Of a stretch of 64,000 bases of DNA, positions 53,824 through 64,000 are shown piece by piece. The notes below the pieces were generated by a model that worked only from the letters and a program-made list of their open reading frames with translations, searched no databases and was not told the DNA's origin. How positions within the stretch are numbered: position 1 is the stretch's first letter; each line of letters opens with the position of its first letter. Position numbers and translations under genes: made by a program. The DNA comes from Brachypodius melanocephalos (lineage: Eukaryota > Chordata > Aves > Passeriformes > Pycnonotidae): assembly GCA_013398615.1 (NCBI GenBank), contig VZSR01002741.1:1672713-1736712 (forward strand), written 5' to 3'.

Positions 53824-55497
53824 AAGATGGCATTGTCCCTCTCCTCAAATGTCCCTCTGTCCCCACTTGCACAGCTCCATCCATGAGCCTGAGCCTACAA
53901 TTAAGGGGAGTTTTCCCATTAATAATTATCCCTGGTGCTATTTTGGGATTTGAGCCCCTGGCTGACAGCAGGGAGGGGATGGGGACTGTGACCTGCTCAC
54001 CACAGTGGGTGCCACGAAGAGGAGCCTTTGCCCACATCTGAGGGCAAAACCAAAACCAAACAGTGCTCCTGGAAGGCAACTTGTGTCACAGCACCCAGAG
54101 GGGACAGGCAGCCACCTCTCCTGCCAGCCAGCACACACGGGCAGTGGTCAGCTCCAGGCCATCTCAGTGATCCTGCTGGCAGCCCACAGCAGCCCCTGGA
54201 ACCACATCCCAAAGGCACAGGCTGCTCCCTTCTCCTCATTCCCACATCATTTCTTTTCCTCCCTCTCCAAGTAGACACACAAACACTTCCTACTCTTCCA
54301 CAGACACAGATTAAGATATTTATTCTCCTCATTCCTTCCAGAGAGGCTTGAAAAGGGAGGATTTGCAGGCAAGTGAAGGCTTCCCTTTGGAATGAGGGGT
54401 ATAAAATATGGGCAGAGCACAGGCACCTGCCTCCTGGCCAGCTCCTGCCCAAACCAGGGGCTCTGGAGCCTTCCCAGCCCTTTGGGGAATGAACACGATA
54501 GGGATGAATGGGATCCTTGTTGCTCCATCTGTGTGCAGAGAGCTCAGCCCAAAGAGGGGGGTCTCTGTGTATGATGGGTTTATTTTCACAGCAAATTCCA
54601 GTGTAAAAAACCAGGAAAGGCCATCTGAGAGATCACCTGCACCCTCGTGGTGGCATGGCCAGCACAAGCCGTGCCCAGGAACCAGCATTCCAAGTTTCCA
54701 CCTCCCCACACATCCCAGAGAGCAAAGACAAACAGCACCACAAACAAAGGTTGACTTTTCTGCTGGATTCATTCCCTCCCCCTCCAAAAGCCATATGGTG
54801 CTTTGTGTATAGGGAGAGTTGCCATGGAGAGCCTGCCTGCAAGGCTGCCAGCACAACAGCCTGCATTAAGCTTGCAAATTCCCAGCCCAAAAGAGCCAAA
54901 AAACCCTGGGAGCCAAAAAATCAGAGACCTTTGGTGTGGAGTGGCACTCCCCACATGAAGAGCACTGTCCTCAGGTGCAGAGGGAGCTGGAGGGGTTTGC
55001 TCCCCCCATAGCAGGAACAGAGCCAGGGATGGCTGTGGCCACCAGCACAGCACTGAACAGCCCCAACCCACGGCACAGGCTGAGATCAGACCCTCACATT
55101 CCCTCTGCTCTCCCCCCTGGACATCAAAGTCAAGTCCCAGCTGACCCCTGCTCTGCTTCACCTCCCCTTCTACCTGCCCCTCACACCACAAAGCATCCTT
55201 TCCTTGCTTACACCCATCCCTTTCTCTTTCCTTCTTCCTCACTGAGAGCTGATGTGGTCACAACACTTGGGAGTCACCTCTGCCCTACCCTGCTCAAACC
55301 CCAGCTTTTGCCCAGGGCTGGAGGTGGCATCAGGGACTGCCTTTTGTTCTCCAAGTGTCCATGACCAGTTTCTCCTGCACTCCCAACTCTATCCATCACT
55401 CTCACTGCCTGCCCAGTCACATCTATAATCATCCAGAAACCTTAGAGGTAAAAGTCAGGCTCTGAGAGACCTTCCAGGCAGCTTTACTGCTAAACCA

Positions 55498-55770
55498 TCA
55501 CAGAATCATGGAATCATTCAGGTTGGAAAAGCCCTCTGAGGTCATCAAGTCCAACTGTTCTCCCAGCACTGCCAAGGCCACCACTGACCCATGTCCCCAA
55601 GTGCCACATCCACACAGCTTTTAAATCCCTCCAGGATGGTGAATCCACCACTGCCCCGGGCAGCTGTGCCAGTGCTTGACCACACTTTCCATGAAGGAAT
55701 ATTCCCAATATTCAACCTAAACCTCCCCTGGCACAACCCAAGGGTGATTCCTCTTGTCCTGTCACTGGAA
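55498..55770 (-). mobile_element. CR1 LINE fragment, left arm of inverted pair
   Basis: Reversed CR1: TCACAGAATCATGGAATCAT, then TGACCCATGTCCCCAAGTGCCACATCC, then CCTGGCACAACCCAAGG. Confidence 0.88.
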
Positions 55771-55779
55771 GCCACCATT

Positions 55780-55905
55780 TAAAAGCCATGTGGATGTGGC
55801 ACTTGGGGACATGGGTCACTGGTGGCTTTGGCAATGCTGGGGGAATGGTTGGTCTCAATAATCTCAGAGGGCTTTCCCAACCTAAATAATTCCATGGGCT
55901 CTCCA
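55780..55905 (+). mobile_element. CR1 LINE fragment, right arm of inverted pair
   Basis: Plus-oriented CR1 end: GGATGTGGCACTTGGGGACA to TTTCCCAACCTAAATAATTCC. About 45 bases (55782-55827) are the near-perfect reverse complement of about 55578-55624 in the left arm. Confidence 0.85.
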
Positions 55906-57467
55906 TGGGGGTGGATGAGACCTCTTCCCATGTCTTGTTGAACTTCAGAGCTCTCAGGTGTGCCTGCGTCACCTGGGCTCTCCCAGGAACCCTCAGGAAC
56001 AGCAGTTCTGGGATAAAGCTCCTGAAATAGATTCTAAAAACTGCTTCCAGAAGGCAGGATCACAGTGAAAAGGCACCTTGAGTGAAGGGCTGTGGGTACA
56101 GCAGTGACACATGGGTCACACAGAGCCAGTTTTATCGGCTTCCTATAGGAGTGACCTAGAAAATCAGCCTTTCAGGAGCATTTAAGTCATCTGCCAACAC
56201 ACTGTACACACTGCTGCAAGCCACAGAGCTTCCAACTCTGAGTGATTCCAACAGGATGGATTATGTGAGCTCACAGTCCTGCATTATTCAGGGTGGGAAT
56301 AAGGCTTGGAACCTGCCTGAATGGCACAGAATAAAACAGACCCCAAAAACGAGCAGCACGAAGTTCTGGTTGGCTTAAGGGAGAATAAGTGATATAAACC
56401 CAGCTCCCTTACTGGGAATGCTGCTGGAAAACAAGAGACACACAGCCAAGTATTTAAAAGTTGCAGGAATTTAGGAGGATCTTGCACAGGGGGCAAGCCA
56501 TTATCCAGTATTTCCAGAGGCAGCTCAGGGTCTCGTGCTTAAGCACCCATGTAGTGTGATCCCTGTGGGATAAAGCCAGCACCAATCCCACTCACCCACC
56601 TTTTCCTTCCCCAGAGTGGCCCAGGAATACATTTATAACCTGATGCTTCCATAAAAGAGCAGCTTTCTGCTCCTTGCTCTCCCTGTGGCTCAGCTTCCCC
56701 CAGAGATGGGCCAAGGGAGCAGGAGCACTTACTGAAAACCACCATTTCCCAACCCAAAATGCCACAGGGGATGGAGGAGGCAGCAGCCCAGGCTCCCAGG
56801 CAGGCAGTAGCAGAATTAAGGTTGCTTACACAACCCTGGCTAATGCTCCTCAGCAGTCCTTCATTTCCTGAGCATCACTGCTCACGGACTGGGGCTCATC
56901 ACACATTCCTTCTGATCCCCTTCTGAGCCCTGCAGCCTCCTTCACACACACCATGGAAAGCCATTGGGAAAGGAATTAACCTCATGGCATCCAAGGCCTT
57001 TGGAAGCACAAATCCAGCTGCCTTCCCTTCATCTAAGAGGCCTCTGAGCTTCATCTCATCGCTGCCTCTGCCTTGGAGATGGACCAAGAGGCCACCACTG
57101 ACACCTGGAATTTGTGCTGTGTTTAACACCTGGAATTTGGTGCTGAGTTTAACATCTGGGATCTCATTTTTAATTCCCAGCAATCTGAGTGGTCTTTTCA
57201 GTGTGTGCCAGTCACCAAGACCAGCTCAGATTCCTGCTGGCTTGTGCCAACCAGGAGGAAAGGCTCATTGCTGGAGGTGTGGAAAATGAGGTGCTGGTCG
57301 TGGCCACCAGAAAGTGGCTTAGAGCCACTTTCTGATGGAGAGACTGAGCCCCCAAAATTGCACTTGCTGGTGGTAAGGAGACCTCCTGATGTCCCCCAGC
57401 TCCTTCACTCCTACTGCTTCCCAATCTCTACACTTCTGGAAACTAAGCTGGATTTCTTAGACAGAGA

Positions 57468-57560
57468 TCATAGAATCATCAAGGCTGGAAAAGCTCCAAG
57501 ATCATCAAGTTCAACCATTAACCCAGCACTGCAAAGCTCACCACTACCCCATGTCCTTAA
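57468..57560 (-). mobile_element. CR1 LINE fragment
   Basis: ATAGAATCATCAAGGCTGGA, then AGATCATCAAGTTCAACCATTAACCCAGCACTGC. Confidence 0.8.
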
Positions 57561-59104
57561 ACTCCCTGCTCTGTGAAGGAGCTCATGGAGCTATGAACCA
57601 GCAGGACACCCCAAAATCAGCTGCCAGGAGCACATCAGTGCTGCCACAGCCTTGGGGACACCCAGTGCTCACTCTCCTGCCAAGGGTTTGAGAACCCTGA
57701 AGCAGAAGCTCCTTGAGATGCTCCACACCTGGGAGCTCACAGAGGATGAGTGGCACCTTTTAGATAAGATTGCCCCACAAGCAAAATAAAATTAAAGAGA
57801 ACCTTGACTCAGGAGCTCAAATGGACCAGAGGCTATGACACCCCAAATAATACAGGCAGAAACCAGGCAGTTCCAGAGGCTGGGACTGACTGGATGCCAC
57901 CATCCCATCCTGAAGTCTTCAGCCTTTCAGCTTAAAGCTCCCATATGGAGAAATTAGGATAAGATAAACTCAGTTCAATCCTCCCCAGCTCAGAGCTTCC
58001 AACCCCAGGCCTAAGAAATGCTCACAATGTTCTTACCTCCAAGCATGGCTGAATTTTATTATCGGAGCAATGCCTGTGTGGGCCCAGGCACAGCTTCCAG
58101 CCCCACAAGGATTAAAGGAAACCCTTTCAACACTCACAGCACTTCCATCAACATGCAGGCATTAGTATTTGTCAGTCAGGTCTCACTTGCCGTTTCTGCC
58201 CTCCACTAGCCACACCAAAAACTGATCACAATTAATGTCAAGCCTCTCCAAAGCTGTCACTGAGCCCTGGGAAGTGGTTTGGATCACAACCACCCACCTG
58301 CTTCTGGAAAAGACATGACGGACAGGAGAGCTCTGAGCCTGGGCAGGGACTACAGACACCCCCTGCTCCAGCCTAGGCTCTAACCTCAACAACAGAGCTG
58401 CAAAATCACCAATGAAAATGATTTACAAAGTTATTTATAAAGCCTCTGATCTCAGACTTGCCCTTTAAGTCCTGATCAGAACACAGCCTGGGTTTAGGGG
58501 AAATTGAGGACAGAAAATACAAATGAGGAGAGGCACTAAACCACACCTGCAGGGAGAATTCTCCCCAAGGTGATGTTCCACAGTTCTGAGCCATCTCTTG
58601 GAAATGGTGATTGTGCTGCTCAAAAATGTCCTGTGTGTTACAGGGAGGGTTGAGCAGCCCCTGTGCCCTCCTGCTGCTTGGACACGGTAGAGCAGTGTGG
58701 AGTCCCAGTCCTCCAAAATCCCTCAAAAGCTATGCAGAGTAACAGGAAATGCTCCTGAAGGCACATGTTTGAATCCCCTTCCCTGTTTCTCCCCCTAACT
58801 CCAACACTGCCAGAAAATCCCTTGGAAACAGAGCCAAACCACGTCCCACATGTCACTGAAGGAGAGGGGAGAAGCATTCTTTAAAGCGCTTTTGCTCCAA
58901 CTGGCTTCTGTATAGAAAACATCACCCGAAATAAAACAAAATCATGGAAGGGGGTCCTGTGAAATTGGGGTTTGACCCTTTTTTCAGCCATTATTTGTGC
59001 CTGACCACTCCCCCGCAGGGGAAGGAGCACAGAGAGGAGTTGGACCTTTTCAACCCAGAGCACAAAAGCTTCAGGAAGGCACCGAGGGGCTGAGAGGTGA
59101 CAAA

Positions 59105-59155
59105 CAGAATGGCTCAGGTTGGAGAAGACCTCCAAGATCATCAATTCCAAATATG
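59105..59155 (-). mobile_element. CR1 3'-end remnant
   Basis: GAATGGCTCAGGTTGGAGAAGACCTCCAAGATCATCAATTCC is a short reversed CR1 end. Confidence 0.65.
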
Positions 59156-60004
59156 GAAAGAAGGTCCAAACAAGCCATTGCCCAATTCCTCATCAGGGAT
59201 GTTTTTATTAGAAGCTGTCACATCATCTCCGCTGAGCTCTCTGTAGTTAATAACTACATTAATAAAAATTCCTATTGCCTCGTTAGCAGAAGTCCTTCCT
59301 ACTCTAAAGGGGAATAAACTGCCCAGTGATTTACAGGAGCAGTTTGGACTGCAAGAAGTTGGGAAAGAGGATGATGAAAGACAAAGACATTGAGGGACAC
59401 ATGGACCAGCCCAGGAGGGGACACAGCCCAGGACAGGCAGAATGGGAGTGAGATAATGTGAGCTGTGCTCAGCCAGAACACCAGAGAATTGGGAAAACCC
59501 TTTCTTCCCAACATGTGGATGTGCACTGGAACCATCCCACCTGCTGCTCATCCACCCAGCTGCTTCACCATCAGCACTGATTTCCCAGGAAATCCACATC
59601 TCACACAGCCTCTCCTGTCCAAGGAGAGAAAAAAGCTTTTGCCACATCAACCTGTCAAGAGTATCAGAGGGGAGCCAGGTCACCCAGTGCAGTCACCAGC
59701 CCCCAGGCTGTGACAGAGCCAGGCAGGGAGGAGCAGAAGTCCTAGGTGAGTAATTATCCCTTTGTTAATAACTCCGGATTGACTGGATTCCTCAGGAGAA
59801 ACGAGCTGACAGCTCTGCAGGGCGCTGGGCTCCACTTTCCTCCTGATCCCTGTCCAGGTGCTCCCGCTCAGGAGGAAGGACACATGTCCCACCTTCCTGG
59901 GCTGATCCAAGCAAGGACAATCCCTCACTCTGGACTAACACCCAAACCTGAGACAGCAGAACAGGCAGGACAGAAACCACCCCCACATCCTGGTGGAGCC
60001 ACTG

Positions 60005-60162
60005 GCCCAGCCTGGCCCAGCTCAGCCCAGTTCAGCCCAGCCCAGCTCAGCCCAGCCCAGCTCAGCCCAGCCCAGCTCAGCCCAGTTCAGCTCAGCACAG
60101 CCCAGCTCAGCCCAGTTCAGTTCAGCACAGCCCAGCTCAGCCCAGTTCAGCCCAGCTCAGCC
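60005..60162. repeat. CYCAG pentanucleotide satellite
   Basis: About thirty units of CCCAG, CTCAG, TTCAG and CACAG in tandem. In one plus frame this yields a repeated PSSAQ-type peptide, which is an artefact of the repeat. Confidence 0.92.
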
Positions 60163-61239
60163 TCCTCCCACACACTCCCCAAACCACAGGCCAGCCCAGC
60201 TCCCAAAAGCATTCCCAGCACCAGATGTGGAGGAAAACAGCACAGCCCAGAAAGGGAATCCTGCAATGGAGAAACAGAGGCAGCAGATGGAAGAGGAGAA
60301 ACGTTAGTTAACAGAACTTGCCCCTGTTTTCTCTTCAGTCATCATGTCCACAGAAGAGCATGCTAAGAACTGCTCCAGAGCTCCAATAAAGCACTGCTCC
60401 CTATTTTCATCTTCCTGGGAAAATACACAGCCCCTGCAGTGGGTTTTATCCTCCTTTCCCAGAAAAATTTGCCTTCTTTTGGGCATCAGATTTGTCTTTA
60501 TCAGATTGGGTTATGGTCTATGGGTCAAAAAGCCATCACAGGTTTCTCCACTTCAGGACACATGGAAGTCTCTCCACTCTGGAATTAGCTTTGATTTCCA
60601 GGAGATCTGGCTACATAGCAATGCTTTCCCCTCCCAAGCCATGCTGAACCAACAGTGATTCTTTGGGGGTTTGATCCCAGCTTTAATCCCAGCTTTGAAC
60701 CAGAATTCCCCCAGGCTGAGGGTGTATCTCGGACCTGTTGCACTCCACGACGGTGACCGCACACAGCCAGATTTCTCAGGCATGTGCTCCAAAGCAGGAA
60801 TCCATAAAAGGGGAGACATTCCTGAAGAAGGAACTCTCAGAGGGGCAGAGATTCCCATGCCAATCTCCCATTCCCTGCCCCCTCCAGGGCTGCAGAGCTT
60901 TGGCAGCAGTTTTCCAGCAGCACACTGGAGCCGTTCCTTGCTGCTCTCATCCTGGAGCTGCCTACGGACACAGCTCTCCCAACACTCCTGCGCCTCTCCC
61001 GAAAGTAGGTCAATGCAGTGTGTCATCTGCCAGGCTGCTTTTGGGAAGCACAGCTCCCTCCCAGCCACGGAGCACCCCGAGCACAGCAGCCTCTCCCCCC
61101 TGTCACCCTTCACCCAGCTGCCACATTGAGAAATTCAACACAAACAAGCGGTCATGGAAATCAAAAGAGAAATGCCAGCTAAGAAACTGCTCTGCTGAGC
61201 CAGGAGAGCTCCCCCATCAGCACCTGAGTCCTTGCCCTG

Positions 61240-61318
61240 GTGTATTGTTACTAGATCGAGTCCATTAATGGTTGGATTCAATGATTCTAAAGACATTTCC
61301 AACCTAAATGATTCTATG
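61240..61318 (+). mobile_element. CR1-like 3'-end fragment
   Basis: ATTCAATGATTCTAAAGACATTTCCAACCTAAATGATTCTATGTC fits a diverged CR1 terminus. Confidence 0.65.
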
Positions 61319-61927
61319 TCTGTATCAGAGCAGAAATAGTGACCTCAAAGAGCTGGAGAACAGTGTGATCTGTGGTTTCACTCCCAGCTGCTCCACAGCT
61401 CCTCTCTCTCAGCAATTGCTTCAGCTTCCAAGGGGAACCAAAAATTACCCTGCTCACCCAAGCCTCCCTGCTGACACTGCCGTGGGGAAGATGCCTGCAG
61501 CCAGGATCTGCTGAATCCTGGGGACTGCACAGCTGGAGAGAAAGTTCTTCACATACACAGGAGCATCTTGGGGCTCCTGGGAGCAGAACAGGGACTTTTC
61601 TTCTCCAAGGACACTGGGGCTGGAGGAAAGGAGCATCCACCTCAATGCCCCCGCCCTGGGGCTGTACCTGTGTCCTGCTCTACCCTGGAACAGCCTCCAG
61701 CTGGGCTGGATTCACACCTGCTTAGTTCTGCTGTTTGCATCTCCACACGAGGATCAGCCCCTCACAGAGGGGTCTCTGTGCCCTGGATACACCCAACCCT
61801 CCTGTCAGATGAGGAATGGAGACAGACTCCAAGTCCTTGTGACCACAGAGCACCCCCAGGGCAGCTCAGCTCCATCCCTCACACTCCTAATTCCCCATTT
61901 GCTGTGAGCACAGAGTTACAGAGACTC

Positions 61928-62292
61928 AACACAATCCCAGAATCATTGAGTCTGGAAAGACCTCTGAGATCATCCAGTCCAATCTGTGCCCAATCCCCAC
62001 CTCGTCACCAGTCCAGGGCACTGAGCGCCACATCCAGGCTTTCCTTGGACACCTCCAGGGATGAGGACTACAACACCCACCTGGGCAGCCCCTTCCAGTG
62101 CTTAACAACCCTTTCCATGAGGAAATTCCTCCTGATGTCCAACCTGAACCCCCCCTGGCACAGCTTGAGGCCATTTCCTCTCCTCCTGTCCCTGTTCCCT
62201 GGGAGCAGAGCCCTGTCTGTCCCCTCCTGTCGGGGAGTTGTGCAGAGCCACAAGGGCCCCCCTGAGCCTCCTTTTCTCCAGGCTAAAGAACC
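61928..62292 (-). mobile_element. CR1 LINE fragment
   Basis: Reversed CR1: ATCCCAGAATCATTGAGTCT, TGAGATCATCCAGTCCAATC, CCTGGCACAGCTTGAGGCC, to CCTCCTTTTCTCCAGGCTAAAG. Same subfamily as 11967-12500. Confidence 0.9.
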
Positions 62293-62697
62293 CCAGTAAA
62301 GCATTCACACAGTTTTTATGGGCGGGCTCACTGCTTTCCAATACAACCCTCTAAGTGCCAGTATTTCAAGGGAAAAAAATCCAAATTAACTCCACGAAAG
62401 CCTTGGCTGCTCCTGCCCCTGGCAGAAGGGGGCACAGACAAGCATGTGGACCCCTAACTTGACTGGCACAATCCTAGTGCTACAATCATCCTCCTGCACC
62501 ACAGAGATGAGCAGAACCCCGAGCTTCCAAGAACAGCACAGGGATTATATTTTTTTTTTCAAGTATCCATCCATATAAATTTTAAAGAGCCATTTAAATC
62601 TCCACTCCTTTCAGAATTAACACTCATCTTCCTAAAGTCCTTATCCCCACCAGCAGTATGTACAGCACATCCATATGGATCTGCCAGAGCACAGAAA

Positions 62698-62702
<5 letters not shown>

Positions 62703-62728
<26 letters not shown>
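62703..62728. repeat. Homopolymer A26 run
   Basis: Twenty-six A on the plus strand after CAGAAAGATTT. It could be the tail of a retroposed transcript, but the upstream 350 bases show no recognisable source. Confidence 0.9.
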
Positions 62729-62729
<1 letters not shown>

Positions 62730-63489
62730 GCAGAAGACATAATGAGAGCAATTTGGGGTTTATTCTCGCTCATGAATCAATCTTGATTTCCCATTCACGG
62801 CAGCCCCCGTTCCCTGCACGCCAGCTGTACACAAAGAGGCATCTGTCCTACCTTCAGCCATCCAAGGAGCTGTGTCCCTGGGGAGGATGGTTTAGCCAGG
62901 GTTAGGAACAGGCAGGAGCAGCGGGAAGGGCTCCACTGCAGCAGTGCTGCATGAATCCAGCGATCAGCAGATCCCAGGGGAACGTAGGAAGTGCTCAAAG
63001 CGGTGCCAGATACTCACCGAGTTTAGTCAAACGTGCACACGAGCTCTGCTTCCATCTGCTGAGCCTTGGGCAAGGCTTTCCTTTTAAAAAGCAAATGCCT
63101 GGAATATTCAGTCGGGCCTGGCCACCCCCGCTGAGAGCTCGTGCTCAGGTGTCGGCAGTGGCCTGCTGCAAATCCACTGCATTTCCTGCACCCAGGTGGG
63201 GCAGAGAGCGCTGAGGATGCTCACAGACAGCCCCAGAAATAACTACGGGATTTGGGAGGGGAAGGGAATGCAAGCTTTGGCTTCTGGAATTATCCCTGGG
63301 CAAGGGAAGCTTTCCTTTTGCGTAGCAAAAGCCATCTGCAATGCAGATCCTACAGAGGGGGGAAAAAAGCCTCCACACAAAGCAAACGGGGGGTTACAGG
63401 ATATCCAACACCTTGGAATGCTCCTTGGGGTCCGGGTCACCAGGGCAGCCAGCCTGGCTCTCCCAGGCCCATCCCCAGCCACCACGTGC

Positions 63490-63572
63490 TGCTCAGGAGT
63501 GGCTCTGGGTGGCACTGAGTGGCTCTGGGTGGCTCCGGGTGGCACTGGGTGGCACTGGGTGGCTTCTGGGCA
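63490..63572. repeat. GGTGGCWCTG short tandem repeat
   Basis: About seven units of a ten-base motif, GGTGGCACTG or variants, in the right-edge intron. Confidence 0.8.
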
Positions 63573-64000
63573 CAGTGAGCTCCAAGGTGGCCCCTGAGCA
63601 CTGCCAGATCCCAAGGCACCACTGAGAGCCAGAGCAGTGGGAGCAGGGAATGTGGAACAGCCTGCACGTGGGGGAACTCCTCAGGTCTGGTTTTGGGAGC
63701 TGTTCCCTCCAGTTCCCTCCTGGCTCTAAGCCTTGAAGGTCCAACACTCACATCGTTCACTGGGAGAAGGGCTGGATGTGGGCTTTCCTCTCAGGAAATT
63801 CCCAGCTGACACTCAGCTGCCAGGAGCTCACCAACCTTTCCGGACACAGCTGCAGAAAACGTGGAAACGCCCCCTGAGATCCTCCAGGGATGCTCCTGGG
63901 ATGGGAGAGCTGCAGCCCTCAAAGGCTTGTCCCAACAGCAATTCCCACTGCTGCCAGTTCCAATTAGGAATGGCCTGGTGCTCCCACACAGGCTCTGGGC

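Larger units (their letters stand above)
51904..64000 (-). other. RAB11FIP3: RAB11FIP3 intron running to window edge
   Basis: At least 12.1 kb with no splice-bounded segment that encodes the FIP3 EF-hands. It contains the CpG island at 52 kb, CR1 pieces, a CYCAG satellite, a GGTGGCWCTG repeat and an A26 tract. Frames up to 484 codons (51819-53273, plus strand) run through the CpG island and a CR1 copy and are not genes. Confidence 0.65.

Noticed and set aside
59993..60307. Plus-strand PSSAQ-repeat peptide
   Set aside because: It is a direct product of the CYCAG pentanucleotide satellite.
62340..62728. Processed pseudogene ending in the A26 tract
   Set aside because: No parental coding sequence or target-site duplication could be recognised upstream; the A-run may be a simple microsatellite.
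63000..63040. Possible FIP3 EF-hand exon near a CTCAC on the plus strand
   Set aside because: The minus-strand translation shows no EF-hand or FIP3 similarity and no matching acceptor in phase.

Overview
The window looks like avian nuclear DNA, probably a songbird-type genome. It carries about two dozen CR1 LINE fragments, compact spliced genes, a GC-rich left third of the kind seen on microchromosomes, and two 100-base N runs that are assembly gaps. No bacterial, viral or plasmid gene organisation is present. All three genes I can support lie on the minus strand.

Layout from left to right. 1-1784 is GC-rich flank that opens with a CGC run and a GCACCG satellite. 2057-2923 is an intact single-exon MYADM-family gene (288 aa, eight predicted membrane helices) with its own CpG-rich promoter. 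3904-6617 is a nine-coding-exon septin, best matched to SEPTIN12, encoding 345 aa. Two of its introns carry tandem repeats, and a GC-rich promoter-like stretch lies upstream at about 6.65-7.6 kb. 7.6-14.2 kb is gene-poor, GC-rich and full of degenerate minisatellites, with one gap (11069-11168). 14.24 kb to the right edge is RAB11FIP3: a roughly 2.2 kb 3' UTR, then 13 coding exons between 16473 and 51903 (530 codons plus stop). The remaining 12 kb (51904-64000) has no further exon, so the exons for the N-terminal EF-hand region should lie beyond the right edge.

Biologically, RAB11FIP3 is a Rab11/Arf6 effector that moves recycling endosomes and supports cytokinesis. Septin 12 is a filament-forming GTPase of the SEPT3 group, needed in mammals for the sperm annulus. 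MYADM proteins are MARVEL-domain membrane-organising proteins. They do not form an operon-like unit. From memory, human RAB11FIP3 and SEPTIN12 both map to 16p13.3, so the neighbourhood fits a conserved but tightened synteny block.

I did not find a new gene system. The most useful observations are: a GC-AG intron in RAB11FIP3; a symmetric 135-nt cassette-type exon carrying a CxxC motif that resembles the RAB11FIP4 arrangement; a 28-bp minisatellite inside the RAB11FIP3 3' UTR; two unusual residues in the septin G domain; an intragenic CpG island near 52 kb; a CR1 inverted pair able to fold as intronic double-stranded RNA; and an unclassified ~150-bp duplicated intronic segment.
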